From contig CM061142.1 of NCBI GenBank assembly GCA_030789695.1, positions 568,655,281-568,719,280 of the forward strand: DNA of 64,000 nt, given 5' to 3'. Every line of letters begins with the position of its first letter. Position 1 is the stretch's first letter. The notes under the pieces are model-generated. The model worked only from the letters and a program-made list of their open reading frames with translations, ran no database searches and was not told the DNA's origin. A program made the translations under genes and the position numbers. Positions 10,883 through 21,906 of the stretch are shown piece after piece. Source of the DNA: Scilla litardierei. Lineage: Eukaryota; Streptophyta; Magnoliopsida; Asparagales; Asparagaceae.

Positions 10883-12982
10883 ATGCCGCCCAGGACACGG
10901 CCGCGGTCGAGGAGAGCTTCCGCCAAGCGGAAGCGGTCGGATGACGCCGACCCCTCCCACGAGGTGGAGGACTCTCCTCCGCCTTCTCCACTACACCCCG
11001 TTCACCCAGCACAGCCTGCAGGCCCCCACACACCCCGCACAGCCTGCAGAGCCCGCACAGCCACTCCCTGCCGCTCCACAGCCACCACCACCGGCTCCAC
11101 TTATCGGGCCGCTGGGGATTACGTTCCGGAACGACGCACACCGCGTCTCTTTCGAGCGCATTTCCCAGCGCTCGATCGTACCCTCCAAGTTCGAACACCC
11201 TGCAGACCTAGGACGCCTGGGGGTACTCGAGGGGATGCTCACGTTGTATGACAACGTGGGCTGGCGAGATTTCTTCCAGGTGTCGGCGGACACGTTTATC
11301 CGTCCGACACTTGAGGTTCTTAGTTCGATCGCTCGGACCGACGAGGGATGCTCGTTTTGGTTCATGGACCGAGAGTGCCAGGTCACTCTCGGTATGATGA
11401 GAGCTTTCTTCTCGTGGCCCGATGTCCCCGGGGCCGACCGTGGTTACGCCCCCACCCATATCCCCCCACCTTCCTTCGATGCCGGTGCCTTTTGGGCCCG
11501 GATTACGGGTCTTCACGCTGCCTTTGACCCTAGTAGGGCCAAGGCCTCGGCCATTGTCCATCCCTGCCTCCGTATAGCTCAGTGCCTCATGGAGACTACC
11601 TTTTGGCCAGATATGAGCCGGGCAAGATGTCCACGCCAGAGCTTTATATGCTCTACGCGATGACACGACCCAGAGCTCTATCTAGGGAGGGCGATGAGTT
11701 GGTCCCCGTCGTCGTGATTGATGTCGCGGCTTGGTTTTTGGACCGCATCATCGTATCGGTGGGCGCTCGCTCACCGATATACTGCGGCGGTCTGATCACC
11801 TTGCTCGCCCTTATGACCGGCGAGGACTTTTCAGATGACCTGTGACGAGCACCGGGCCCCACTTCACTGTCCATAGATGTTATGGCCCGGATAAAGATGC
11901 TTCGTCCGCACGGTGAGCGACACTGGGTCTGGCTGCACGGCCCCTACGGTGCCGATTACATGATTCTTCCGAGCCCAGCTCGGACTCAGATTGCACCGGC
12001 CCAGGTGGACTGGCTCCCTGCGATGGATCTTCTGATCCCAGCCGCATACGTGCTCGAGGCCGAGGAGGCCGAGCAGGCCCACGCTGCCCACGCTGCCCCC
12101 GCAGACCCTGTTGCACCTGCTGAGCCTGCTGCCCCTGTTGATCCCGTGGCCCCTCAGCCTATCCCTGATATTTCTGCTGCTCCCGACACCTCTGTCCACA
12201 CTTCTGTCGGTGTCGGGAGTACCCTCGCTGAGCCCACCTCCACTACCTCCACGCCCACCACCACCACTGGCCCTCTGTCTGTCGAGCCCGTTTCCTCTGC
12301 CCTACCCGAGCACCCGCCGACTATAGTTGAGGGCGGAGAGCCCTCTTTTGCCACCGCCGTAGAGACCGTGGTCTCCACCTCTGTCTCCACCGCTGCTGTA
12401 TTTTCTGAGAGTGTCGTGGCGTCTGTCCACACGTCTGTGTCACCGACCTCTCTGGCCGCCTCGTTGCCACTTTTGTATTCCGCCTTCGTTGCTGCTGCCT
12501 CCACTTCTCACCAGCCGGTGCCCCGGCCTCGCACTGAGGCTAGGCCCACACTTGCGAGCGCAGCACCTTTCGTTCACTTACCTGCTGAGCCCATCACCTA
12601 CGCCACCAGAGTACGCCAGCCCCGCCCTACACAGCACAGACCGGTGCGTCCCTCTGCACCACCTCCGCCCGACACTGTACTTCAGAGCATTCGTGCTCTC
12701 GAGGGGGCGGTGAGTGGCCTCAGAGGCGACCTAATGACCCTGTCCGCCACCGTCACTGCGATGGCTGGTCGCTTCGACCTGCTCCCGCACATTCACTATT
12801 GCCTTACCCAGGTCCTAGAGCGACTCCCCCGCATACCCACACCCACCTAGCAAGTCCCCACCCCCACTCCTACCCACACCCAGTCTGCTTCCACTTCCAC
12901 ACCCACACCCGCTCAGCAGCCTGTACCACCACCACCTCCTCCTCCGCCTCAGGACGGAGACGGCGCAGCCCCACCTTCTTAG
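10883..12982 (+). pseudogene. Athila ORF1-like protein of GP-1, broken
   Basis: Start chosen at the ATG at 10883, which opens a basic stretch (RPRSRRASAKRKR) that looks like a nuclear localisation signal and is shared with GP-2. A Pro-rich linker follows, then a helical core (GWRDFF, LEVLSSIA, FMDRECQVTLGMMRAFFSWP), a long Ser/Thr/Pro-rich region, a C-terminal predicted coiled coil (12690-12830) and a Pro-rich tail ending at 12982. The core resembles the Athila ORF1 or plant-transposon-protein family found downstream of pol, whose role is unknown. The copy is dead: frameshifts near 11020 and 11602, and stops at 11843 (CGA to TGA) and 12848. GP-2 carries a far better preserved version. Confidence 0.75.
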
Positions 12983-14947
12983 GCACCCTTGATGCCATCG
13001 ATTCTTTTTGCCGTTGTGCTGCCCGTCTCTGCTGGGTCCTGATGCATTTTGCCCACCCCCCCTCCCCTCACTATTTTTGGGTACACATTTCCTTTATATA
13101 TCTTTATATATCTTTTTTGGGAGCGAGGGAGAGTTTTTTGGTGTCACACCTTTATATCTGTATCACTCCTATATCTGCATGCATCATGTCCGCATCATAT
13201 TTTTCGTTTCATTATTTTCTTTTACCTTTCCTCATGCATGCATCCTCACCTACCCCTCACATTACTTGTCTCTCGGCGTGTCACACTTTGCACATTGAGG
13301 ACACTGTGCCATTTAGCTTGGGGGAGTGAGTTCTCACGTTCTTTTTGATTTACCACCTTTATTTTTAGTTTTTTCACGCCATTTTCCGCTTTTGCACTTA
13401 TTTTCATCATTTTTTCTTTTATTTTACCATGCATCACGTTTTTCTTATTTTTCTGTGTGCTGCATTGTAAATAGTTTTATTTTCCCCTTTATCTTTATTT
13501 CTTTTTCATCTCATGCTAGAGATGACTTTTCTGTGATGATGATGACGTGGAGTTAGCTTCCTCTATATGCATGCTATATTTGTCATGTCTTAGACTTTAT
13601 TTCTGATATCATATGCTATGATTTGCCTTGCATTTAGAGATAGTAACCCACATTTTTTCCACATGAAAATGGATGAAATTTTATTATTAGCTGAGTCTGA
13701 ATATTCATATGTATGCTATCGCAGAAAACACACCAAGATTCACGCATTGAATGCTTATATCTGGAGTACCAATTTCTTTTCCTATATCACTTCTATATGC
13801 ATGATTTGTACATTTCACTTCAGGATGATTGAATGATGTTAGCTATGATAAATCTGGATTAGTTTAGCTTTTTTGTGATTGAAACTGAGTAGATTAGATT
13901 ACCCTGCATAAGTTGTCGTGCACGTCCTATAGAGTGAACCGAGAGATATATTTATTTCTTTCTCCACAAATCTTGAACATCATTTCTCTATTTTAAAATC
14001 ATTGATGAATCTCCCCCTTAGCGATTCTATTATATGGCATTTCCCCCGCTATTAATTCCTAGCTCCAAATTTCCCAAAACCAAAGAAGGAAAAAGAAAAA
14101 CTCTTGTATATCCTTATTTCTCTTTGAGTTGGGATCATTGTGTATATATGCTATCCAAAGAAAAAAAAGAGATAAAAAAGAAAAGAAAAAGAAAAAGAAA
14201 AGAGGAAAGAACCTCAATAAAAGATCCCATCTCACGTTCTCTCTTTCTTTCCCTTTTTTTTATTTTTGTTGCTTTTGGAGCTTCATAAAATGGGGATGTA
14301 AATATTGTTTTTGTGCCACCACGCTTATAGATAAGCTTGGGGGAGAGAATCCAATGATGTGTGAGAGAGTGACTACTTGACGTTGCACGACAACCAAGGC
14401 TAAGTAATATTCTATACTCGGTGAGATTATTTTTAGCTTTACAAAGTCCAGAAATCTATGCCTAGCACTCATTTCATGAAATCCGCACTTATCTATTCTT
14501 TCTATTCTATTGCGTGATACTCTTATACTCCTCATAGAAAGCATTCAATTGAAAAGTGTGTGATCTGCGATTTGTATACCGCTTTAAATGATTCAGACGA
14601 TGTTAATTCTAAAATTATTCCGTTTTTCATGATTACTTCATTGTTCGTGGGGTTTCTATTTCTATTTGTACCATTATATTATGATATCGAAATAAAATTC
14701 TTTGACATGTGTTTTCCATTCGGTGCATGCAATATGAGTAAGCGAAACCCACGTCCTGAGGAAATGATCTAGCAGCTTCCCTCTTCGATTCCTTCTTTAT
14801 TCTTCGTTTTTATTTCGTTTTTCGTTTTTCGTCGTTCTTCGTTTTTCGTTTTTCGTCGTTCTTCGTTTTTCGTTTTTCGTCGTTTTCGTTTTCCGAATCC
14901 ACCGGGTTCGCCTTTTACTTATCTTCCTCGAGGACGAGTAAGAGGTA
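12983..14947 (+). other. GP-1 3' non-coding region
   Basis: No gene is seen. It holds two internal copies of the polypurine-like motif AGCTTGGGGGAG (13315 and 14334), a purine-rich AAAAGAAAAAG tract (about 14155-14215), and a TTCGTTTTTCG minisatellite (about 14805-14890). The segment CATTGAGGACACTGTGCC just before the first motif is typical of Athila elements after ORF1. GP-2 has the mirror-image sequence at 57374-59339. Confidence 0.65.
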
Positions 14948-14961
14948 AGCTTGGGGGATTT
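14948..14961 (+). other. Polypurine tract of GP-1
   Basis: AGCTTGGGGGATTT lies directly before the LTR start TGATCACTCC, the position needed to prime plus-strand DNA. PX-1 has AGCTTGTGGGATTT at its own 3' LTR (17082-17095, minus). Confidence 0.75.
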
Positions 14962-15258
14962 TGATCACTCCTTATTTTACACCTTTTTTCCGCATGATTG
15001 CATGCCATTTAGATCGCCCAAATCACGTTTTTCACGATATATTGACAAAATTGCGATGCTTTTCACGATTTGTTGTTTTTGTCGTATTTCAGGAGATTTG
15101 GAGCGATTTGGAGTGATACCCTGATACACCTACTCTAGAGTGTCACCGATGACCTCCCCGAGGGGTATTTCGCCATTTGAGAGGAGCGGAAGAAGAAAGA
15201 ACGTCGCAGGAGCGACGAGGAGGCCAAAACAAGCTGTTTGGGCATTTTTGGTGTCTCA

Positions 15259-15729
15259 CTCGGTCGAGTGAAGGAGTCACTCGGCCGACCAGTGAGACAC
15301 CGCTCGGCCGACTGGATCGGACACGTTTTATGTGTGCATTCGGCCGAGCGTCGGAAGACACATCAGCCGAGTGACGAGACCCCGTCTGCCGGAGTGGCAC
15401 TCAGACGAAGCCCATCCAAAATTGCCAACTTACTGTTTTTCGTCTGCCTGAGCTTCAGAAGACCCACTCGGCCGAGTGGATAATATCGACCGCCCGAGTA
15501 CTAAGAAGCCATCGGTCGAGTGACGACAACTCACTCGGCCGAGCCGCCCCCGAAGTGAAGACCCCCGAAGACCCAGACTTACTGGAAATTATCAGGGGTT
15601 GTCACTCGGCCGAGCGACTTTTGTCACTCGGCCGAGTGCGACGCGCTGCCTGTAGCGAAAATTGCGGTTTTCAGGATGCGCAGGGGCATTTTGGTCACAG
15701 TTTTTTGGAAGATTTTGGGGGGTATTTAA
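15259..15729 (+). promoter_or_regulatory. GP-1 LTR promoter: CTCGGCCGAG array and TATA-like box
   Basis: About a dozen full or degenerate CACTCGGCCGAGTG motifs lie at 15259-15636. TATTTAA follows at 15723-15729. The motif is the same as in the internal promoter at 10004-10350. GP-2 repeats it at 56591-57061. Confidence 0.6.
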
Positions 15730-16120
15730 CCCCTGTTTTTACCCTAGGTTGGGGAGCTTTTCTCTTTACTTTTTGCAGCTTTTTAGATTAAACTTTTAGC
15801 TTTAGATTTTTGTGATTGGAGAGGAGAGAAAAGTTGATTTTTGTTGGATTATTGGAAGAACTCTATTGGTTTGTCTCTCTCCCCTCTAAAAATACTATTT
15901 TTATTGCTTATCTCAATATTGTGATGAATTCTCTTGTTAATTCCATTGATTATTTTTGTATTTGTGCTATGAATTGTGAGTAGTCCTTACGTCTTGGGGC
16001 GTGGGGATGAACCCTACGAGCCCAATTTCAGAATTGTGATGAATTGGTAGGAAATATTGCTAGAATTGCTATTAGGGTTAGATTGGGATCGATTTACTAC
16101 GGATAGCTAGGAGTTCATAC

Positions 16121-16421
16121 CGATTGGGATTTGCAAGAGATTGGATCCCAATTCGATAGGAAACCCTAGAAATCTGAATTGGGTTGGAATTGAGTTTCCG
16201 TTGTATCGGTTTGCAAGAGATTGGACCGATACTAGGGTTCTCGGTTGCAATTCCATGCCAATACCCATTTGCAAGAGATTGGACGGGTAGGAACTATCCC
16301 AACCTAGGTCGCGGCCCGAGTTTGCACGAGAGTGGGCTCGGGGCGTGATTGAACGATGATGTTGATCCTAATGCTAGCTTGCCTAGGCTAGGGTTTGCAA
16401 GAGATTGGACCCGAACCTAGG
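16121..16421 (+). other. Array of five constant-loop hairpins in the LTR leader
   Basis: Four hairpins share the 14-nt loop TTGCAAGAGATTGG. Their stems all differ: ATTGGGAT/ATCCCAAT (16123-16152), GTATCGGT/ACCGATAC (16203-16232), ACCCAT/ACGGGT with one mismatch (16263-16288) and GGGT/ACCC inside an outer CCTAGG pair (16382-16421). A fifth has the variant loop TTTGCACGAGAGTGGG with stem CCCGAG/CTCGGG (16315-16342). GP-2 keeps all five, with a perfect ACCCGT/ACGGGT and a 10-bp version of the second. They lie about 400-700 nt after the TATA box, in the predicted RNA leader. Confidence 0.75.
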
Positions 16422-16788
16422 ATAGCTATAGACCGGCAACAGCGAGAGAGCGTGAGCTAGGTATTGCATTCAGTTGCAACTAGTTCATCCGAGATTTTAT
16501 TCTAGCAATTTTGATACCAATGAATCACATTGACGAGATACGGTGAGTAACGGGAATTCCCCATTCCCTAGGCGTCCTTTATTTGATTTGATACCTCCAT
16601 ATTTTGTCTGACAGTTGTGACAGGATCGCCAAAGGCAAATTCTCTCTTTTCTGTTCTTAATAGCCAGGTTGATTGGAGAAAGCACTTTCATTCGTCCTCC
16701 CTGTGTTCGATAACCCGCTCACCGCTACACCGTGCGCTTGCGGTAAAACTACACGGTCGCACTATTGGGTTACATTCCGGAGCGATCA

Positions 16789-17081
16789 ACGCATGCATCA
16801 CCCGATCGGTTGGAGATGACCAACCGACCGGGTGAGGGGCTGAAAGATGCAATCTTCGTCGTTTGACCCCCTGGATCACGCGTGACTCCTCCCGTTGCTC
16901 CGGAGACACATGATATCATTGTTTTATGCCCCAAATGCCAGCAAACTCCTGCAAAATACGGAAAACACGGAAAAGTGAAAGAAAACAAGAAAACACGAGA
17001 AAACGAATAAAAGAGGGCGGTAAAATACGGAAAAACACGGAAGAAAACGTGCGTAAATATATGAAATATAAACGCATGTCA
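16789..17081 (-). repeat. PX-1 3' LTR, fragment
   Basis: It matches the last ~293 bp (plus strand) of the intact LTR at 33499-33791 and ends with the same ACG(C)A(T/C)GTCA. The remaining part of this LTR should lie on the far side of GP-1, outside the window. It carries the end of the CCGATCGG motif array. Confidence 0.85.
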
Positions 17082-17095
17082 AAATCCCACAAGCT
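17082..17095 (-). other. Polypurine tract of PX-1
   Basis: The minus strand reads AGCTTGTGGGATTT directly before the LTR start TGACATGCG. The GP elements have the same arrangement. Confidence 0.7.
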
Positions 17096-17285
17096 GAATT
17101 CTTCCTCGTCCTCGAGGAAGACGAGTGAGAGTAGGAGCTCGGAGGGAGAAAATAGAGAGAAAGAGAGAAAAAGAAAACTCTATATCCTAGATCGCCCGTC
17201 AGGGCCAACAAAATCAAAAACGACACACCAAGCAAGCAAACGCCAAATCACATCACTAAACCTAGGAACACTACAACAAAACTAG

Positions 17286-17730
17286 TCATTTACAACTTTT
17301 ACGAGACAACATTTCTAATTTGGTAGTTGTAATAAATGTTTACCGCAACTTTTTTCTCTCTAAAAGTTGTAAAAAAATGTTTATTACAACTTTTTTTCGT
17401 GGATAGTTGTAAAAATGGTTATTACAACTTTTTTTGTAAATAGTTGTAAATGTTAATTTTGATATCACAACATTTTTTTCTTCTGAAAGTTGTAAAAAAT
17501 GTTTATTACAACTTTTTTCGTGGATAGTTGTAAAAAATGGTTATTACAACTTTTTTCCGTGAATAGTTGTAAATGTTAATTATGATACTACAACTTTTTT
17601 CTCTCTGAAAGTTGTAAAAGATGTTTATTACAATTTTTTTGTGAATAGTTGTAAAAATGGTTATTACAACTTTTTTCGTGAATAGTTGTAAATGTTAATT
17701 TTACCACTACAATTTCGATGGGGAAACGCG
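17286..17730. repeat. Left subterminal repeats of CACTA element
   Basis: Many direct and inverted copies of TTACAACTTTTTTCGTG and AGTTGTAAA at roughly 30-60 bp spacing. Confidence 0.85.
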
Positions 17731-18710
17731 GTTCGGTCAATCTGTACGATGATCTATGCAAAAATTGAGACATTTGGATATTCAGAAAGTCTTGGCATTC
17801 TGATTATTTAAGGGAGCTTGTCTATTTAATGGGGGAACAAATTGCATGCACACATGGATTTGTTTACGTTAGTTAAATCTTCTCCCAAACCGTTATTTTC
17901 ACAGTTCATATAAACTTGTGAGTATTGCTATTGCTGGTTGCAGACGACAAACAAGCGGACAAGCAAGAGAGCATAGGAGTGGCTCCACTTGGTAATATAA
18001 TTCAAGCCTCAACTTTAATTCTGTATCGTGTATGAGTCCAAAGCAGCTATTTGGGTTGCATCCAAACGATCCGAGCCTTGTTTTGGGGTTTTGTGTCTAG
18101 TCTCAGCAGAATGTGAGACAGATTGGAGAATATCTCCATTGATTATGGAGAAAGCTAGCTAATTAAAGGGTGGAGTGTGGAGAGTTGCAAATCAATAAAA
18201 AGAAAGAAATGAAAGGATGTTGATTTATTTGTCCAAATATCAATTTATCTCACCCTAAAGTCAGGCTCTTTTATCTTCCCGTTAACATTTTTTAGTACAT
18301 AAACTTCATCACATATATGCAAGTTCTAATTAACCGTAACAAACCGTAACTATTACGGCAAAAATAACATCCTAACTTTTAGTTTACCTCACTTTATTTT
18401 ATTGCGCGATCGAGAACCCCCAGCGCTCCCTAGTTCCTCTCTTCGTGGGATCAAAAACCCCTCACCCAAGCCTTGAGCAGCCCCCTTCGGTCCCTTGAGC
18501 CGCCCACTTCGGTCTATCGCGCATGACCCTTCGGTCTCACTTCGTCAAACCCTAGCCCAAACCCTTCACCCCAGCCTCTCTTCCTGATAAAACCCCAACC
18601 CTAGACCGAGAAAATCAACCGAAACCCTCGTTCTTCAGATCTTCAGCCATCGTTCTTCAGTTCTTCTGATCTTCCTCCTCCTTCGGCAACAGGTGAGTTC
18701 TTCTTCGTTG

Positions 18711-19429
18711 CAAGGGAAAGTCGCGATCGTGACGACATCGACGTAGGGAATCGGGTTCGCCATCGCCGAGCGGTTCGGGCTCGAAGGAGCCTCCGTCGTC
18801 ATCTCATCCCGAAAGCAGGTCAAAATTCAAAACCCTAATCTCAGGAGTAAAACAGAGCCAATTTTTTAACTAATGGTAGTATAAATTTTTATTATTTTTT
18901 ATTGATGTTTACAGAAGAACGTAGTTGAGGCAGTAGCAAAGCTCAAATCCAAAGGGATCGAAGTTTTGGGGGTCGTTTTCCACGTCTCAGTTGCTCAACA
19001 TAGAAAGGATCTCATCGATAAAACCGGCCAGGTAAAAAAACGTAAATTCAAAAATGAATTAGGGGGGAAAAGTTGATGTTTTTCTCTAATTTGTTGCAGA
19101 AATATGGCAAAATAGACATTGTTGTGTCCAATGCAGCTGCGAATCCAACGATTGATAACATATTGGAGACAAAAGAGTCCGTGCTCAATAAACTTTGGGA
19201 GATCAATGTGAAAGCTGCAGTTTTGGTCTTGCAGGTTGCTTCCTTGATTGTATATAGGGATAACTATGTGGTTTCGTGAATGAAAGACTAATAATCCCTG
19301 GTTCTTTTTTTGTTACAGGCTGCTGGATCCCACTTGAGCAAGGGATCGTCGGTGATTCTTATTTCTTCTATTACAGGATACAATCCAGAGACATATATGA
19401 GTATGTATGGTGTCACGAAACGGCTCTAA
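18711..19429 (+). pseudogene. SDR-family dehydrogenase gene fragment (DHRS4/tropinone-reductase-like)
   Basis: Four exons with intact GT-AG borders are visible: 18711-18818, 18915-19031, 19100-19234 and 19319-19429. Exon 1 encodes the Rossmann start (GKVAIVT) and cofactor loop, but a CAG codon of the TGxxxGIG motif has become TAG. Exon 2 ends in LIDKTGQ, exon 3 has KYGKIDIVVSNAAANP (the NNAG-type motif), and exon 4 has SSITGY and the catalytic YGVTK, then a stop. The C-terminal third of the enzyme is missing. The exon-intron form shows capture at the DNA level rather than from mRNA. The host enzyme would be an NADPH-dependent carbonyl reductase of the peroxisome or cytosol. Confidence 0.8.
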
Positions 19430-21803
19430 ATTCTCATCTCGGTGAAGGTAGATAATGTTGTTTTTAAGGAAGATTCTAACATGTATTTACTTTCTATTTT
19501 AATTGAGTAGCACAGCTTGATTTCTTCCTGCTTCCTATGCAATGGTAATGATCGATGAGAAATGATTGTTTGAAGACAATTTGGAAATTTGACATTTGTG
19601 ATAAAATTATTTGCCATTGAAATTGTCATATTGTATTGCCAGAAGTTTAATGCCACAAGGTTTTATGTAACACACCCGCCTAGTTTCGTTTTGCAAAAAT
19701 AATTAACTGGTTTTGCATATTATGTATATGAATATCTTCCTCATCATCTTCTTTCTTTTTGGCTGGTACTGTCCATATCATGTTTGTATGGACTTGCACA
19801 CGAAGTGATCCGGAAATAATTTACATTGACATTCAGATTGCATACATTGTCCAGTTTGATTAGTGCCTTTTAATATTTATCTTTATGCTTCCATGTTTAT
19901 CATCCCCTTTATTGCTTTTACTTATAAATAAGGTGTGGCCGTTGTATCTTAAAATTTCAGGTGGTGAGTGGCGGCCCATTTTATCTTCATATTGAGCACA
20001 TTATTAGGGACACATATTTCTCCATGAACTCCCCAGTTGTATCAACATGGGGTCCTGGTATTAGGAGTTCGATACTATGCTTTGGCCGAGAGAATGATAG
20101 ACCTTGCCAAAATTGTGACATACAAATCCAAACCCAAAAGTATTTAAAGCTGGTATTCTCTATTTGCTTCATTGATTTCATAGTTTGAATGCTTGGAATT
20201 GTTTTATCTTCTTGTCATTGTTGTTCTTTTTATTCATTCTTTATCTAATGTAGTCTTATGGAAAACACAGTTCATTGACTTACCCAACGTGACTTACCCA
20301 ACGTGAAAGCACAGTTCTTGTATTCTGAGCAGTGAATACAACAATGGTATGATCAGGATGTTGAATGTGTACAAAATTTTTAGATGAATTTTGAGAAATA
20401 GATACAAAAATTGTTGTAACAATGGTATAATCAAAATGTTGGTGTGTGTACAAATAATTCAAGATGAATACAACATCATCATATACATCATTTGCTTGTG
20501 TAAGTATGCTTGAACCTGATGCCCCTCTGCCTTGAACTTCTTCCTATAATTGCAACAAAATTAAGCCGGTATGGTGTAATTTTACTTTCTTATCAGCAAC
20601 TATTGTTTCTTGGCATGTAGAACATGCATAATAAATGAGAATTTTGAACTCATTAATAAATGTGTTTATTAAACATATAGAAGAAAGAAAATATATATAT
20701 CACTTATCTATTTCCCTACTGAATGAATCGAAACCAGGAATTACACTTCGATGATGGATAAACCTAAAATAATCTAGGCATGGAGTAGTTCTACAAATTA
20801 AATCCATAAACATGTTTAATGTGATCATATGCAAAAGACCATGGAAAGTAAACAATACCCTCACATTTCTCTAGCAATCTTTAATATAATCATATGAATA
20901 TTCAGTGTTGCAGCTGGGGTGTCTACTTTATAGATATAGAATTGTAATTGCTATATAAGGAGCTATAAATGTCCCATTATTTCCCATTATTTCCCTTGCA
21001 TAGTAATTTCAGTAATTAGTACTGCATGCTCCTATTTGCTTTTGTTTTAAAGCCATGCATGCTTCTCTTCTCATGAGACCTGTGACCTGGGCAGAGAGGA
21101 CTATATGAGCTTCGTACAAATTGACCCCCTCACAGAACTCACAGCCCGTGAGCTCTTCATCAAGTCCCTGCTGCAGCCTACATTGGATTTTTGCATTAAA
21201 TTTCCAACTTGAAACTAGCCAAGGACTAAGCTGCATCACTAACTCGCTAGTGCTATGAAACAAGGCTCCACATTTAGTGCGACAGGTCCCAGCCCATTTC
21301 TGTCTCATCTTAGACTGATACAAGTCTGGTCTGGTCCATTTTGTTGCAGCATCTGCTAGCAATAATTAGGGTTTTGACTGTGTTTCTGTGAGAGTGTGGA
21401 GTGGGGTGCTGTGAAGTTGCTGCTGCTATTATTTTCATGAGGTTGGAAATGCTGGTACAGTTAAATTGGTTCCCACATCACTTAGATTCCCTTGTGTTGT
21501 AAGTAAGAGACGAACCAAACAACAAATACGAAAAGAGTATCAACATTAATTTATGTATTCTGTAGTTTCTGTGTATTTGCATTGTAAATTAAATTGTTTG
21601 AAATTTCCCGCTTCCGCTATTAATTTTAATTTGATTATAATTTTTTATCCATGTAGACATACACTTATACACATGTTAATGAAAGTAAACAAGTGACTAA
21701 ATCATGTTGGTATTATATAAAAAAATCAAATCACAACGCAACTCATTGATGAGCAACATAAGGAATACTGTAGCTCACAGTTTAACCATAAATTAATGAA
21801 CAG
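19430..21803. other. CACTA interior, no gene recognised
   Basis: AT-rich sequence with short ORFs that show no recognisable motif. It may include intron or flanking DNA carried with the dehydrogenase and MATE fragments. Confidence 0.5.
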
Positions 21804-21906
21804 GCGTGTCTGCAAATTGGATGAACTAGGATCAGAGATTGCATGGATTGCAGTCCCGGCTGCACTGGCTTTAGCAGCTGATCCAGCTATCTTCACTGCC
21901 TCGGAG
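21804..21906 (+). pseudogene. MATE transporter exon fragment
   Basis: The frame reads LDELGSEIAWIAVPAALALA and then ADP. This matches the first transmembrane region of plant MATE efflux proteins of the DTX42-45/FRD3 type, where ELGxEIxxIAxPAALALxADP is characteristic. It is followed by a GT donor and then unrelated sequence. Only this exon piece is present. The alignment is from memory of the family, so the subgroup is uncertain. Confidence 0.6.

Larger units (their letters stand above)
4928..16788 (+). mobile_element. GP-1: Athila-type gypsy element with gag-PR and ORF1 but no pol (5' end outside window)
   Basis: Order on + is gag C-terminal part, aspartic protease, stop, Athila post-pol motif, internal promoter, ORF1, polypurine tract and 3' LTR. 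The stop of the gag-PR frame is only 16 bp before the post-pol motif that normally follows integrase, so RT, RNase H and integrase are absent. GP-2 at 55541-64000 has the same layout, so this is a propagated form rather than a one-off deletion. It sits in the 3' LTR of PX-1, with likely duplication ACGCA at 16789-16793 on its right. Its 5' LTR, primer site and gag N-terminus are cut off by LARD-A and the window edge. Confidence 0.85.
14962..16788 (+). repeat. GP-1 3' LTR (1827 bp)
   Basis: It starts TGATCACTCC and ends GGAGCGATCA, matching inverted ends. GP-2 has the same LTR of 1819 bp (55541-57359). From 5' to 3' it holds a CTCGGCCGAG array, the TATA-like TATTTAA at 15723, a run of five constant-loop hairpins (16121-16421), and a segment near the end (ACCGTGCGCTTGCGGTA, about 16729-16745) that is also found in the PX-1 LTR. 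That last segment is the only clear LTR homology between GP and PX elements. Confidence 0.9.

Noticed and set aside
18711..19429. A functional SDR gene
   Set aside because: A stop replaces a codon of the cofactor-binding loop, the last third is missing, and it lies inside a transposon.
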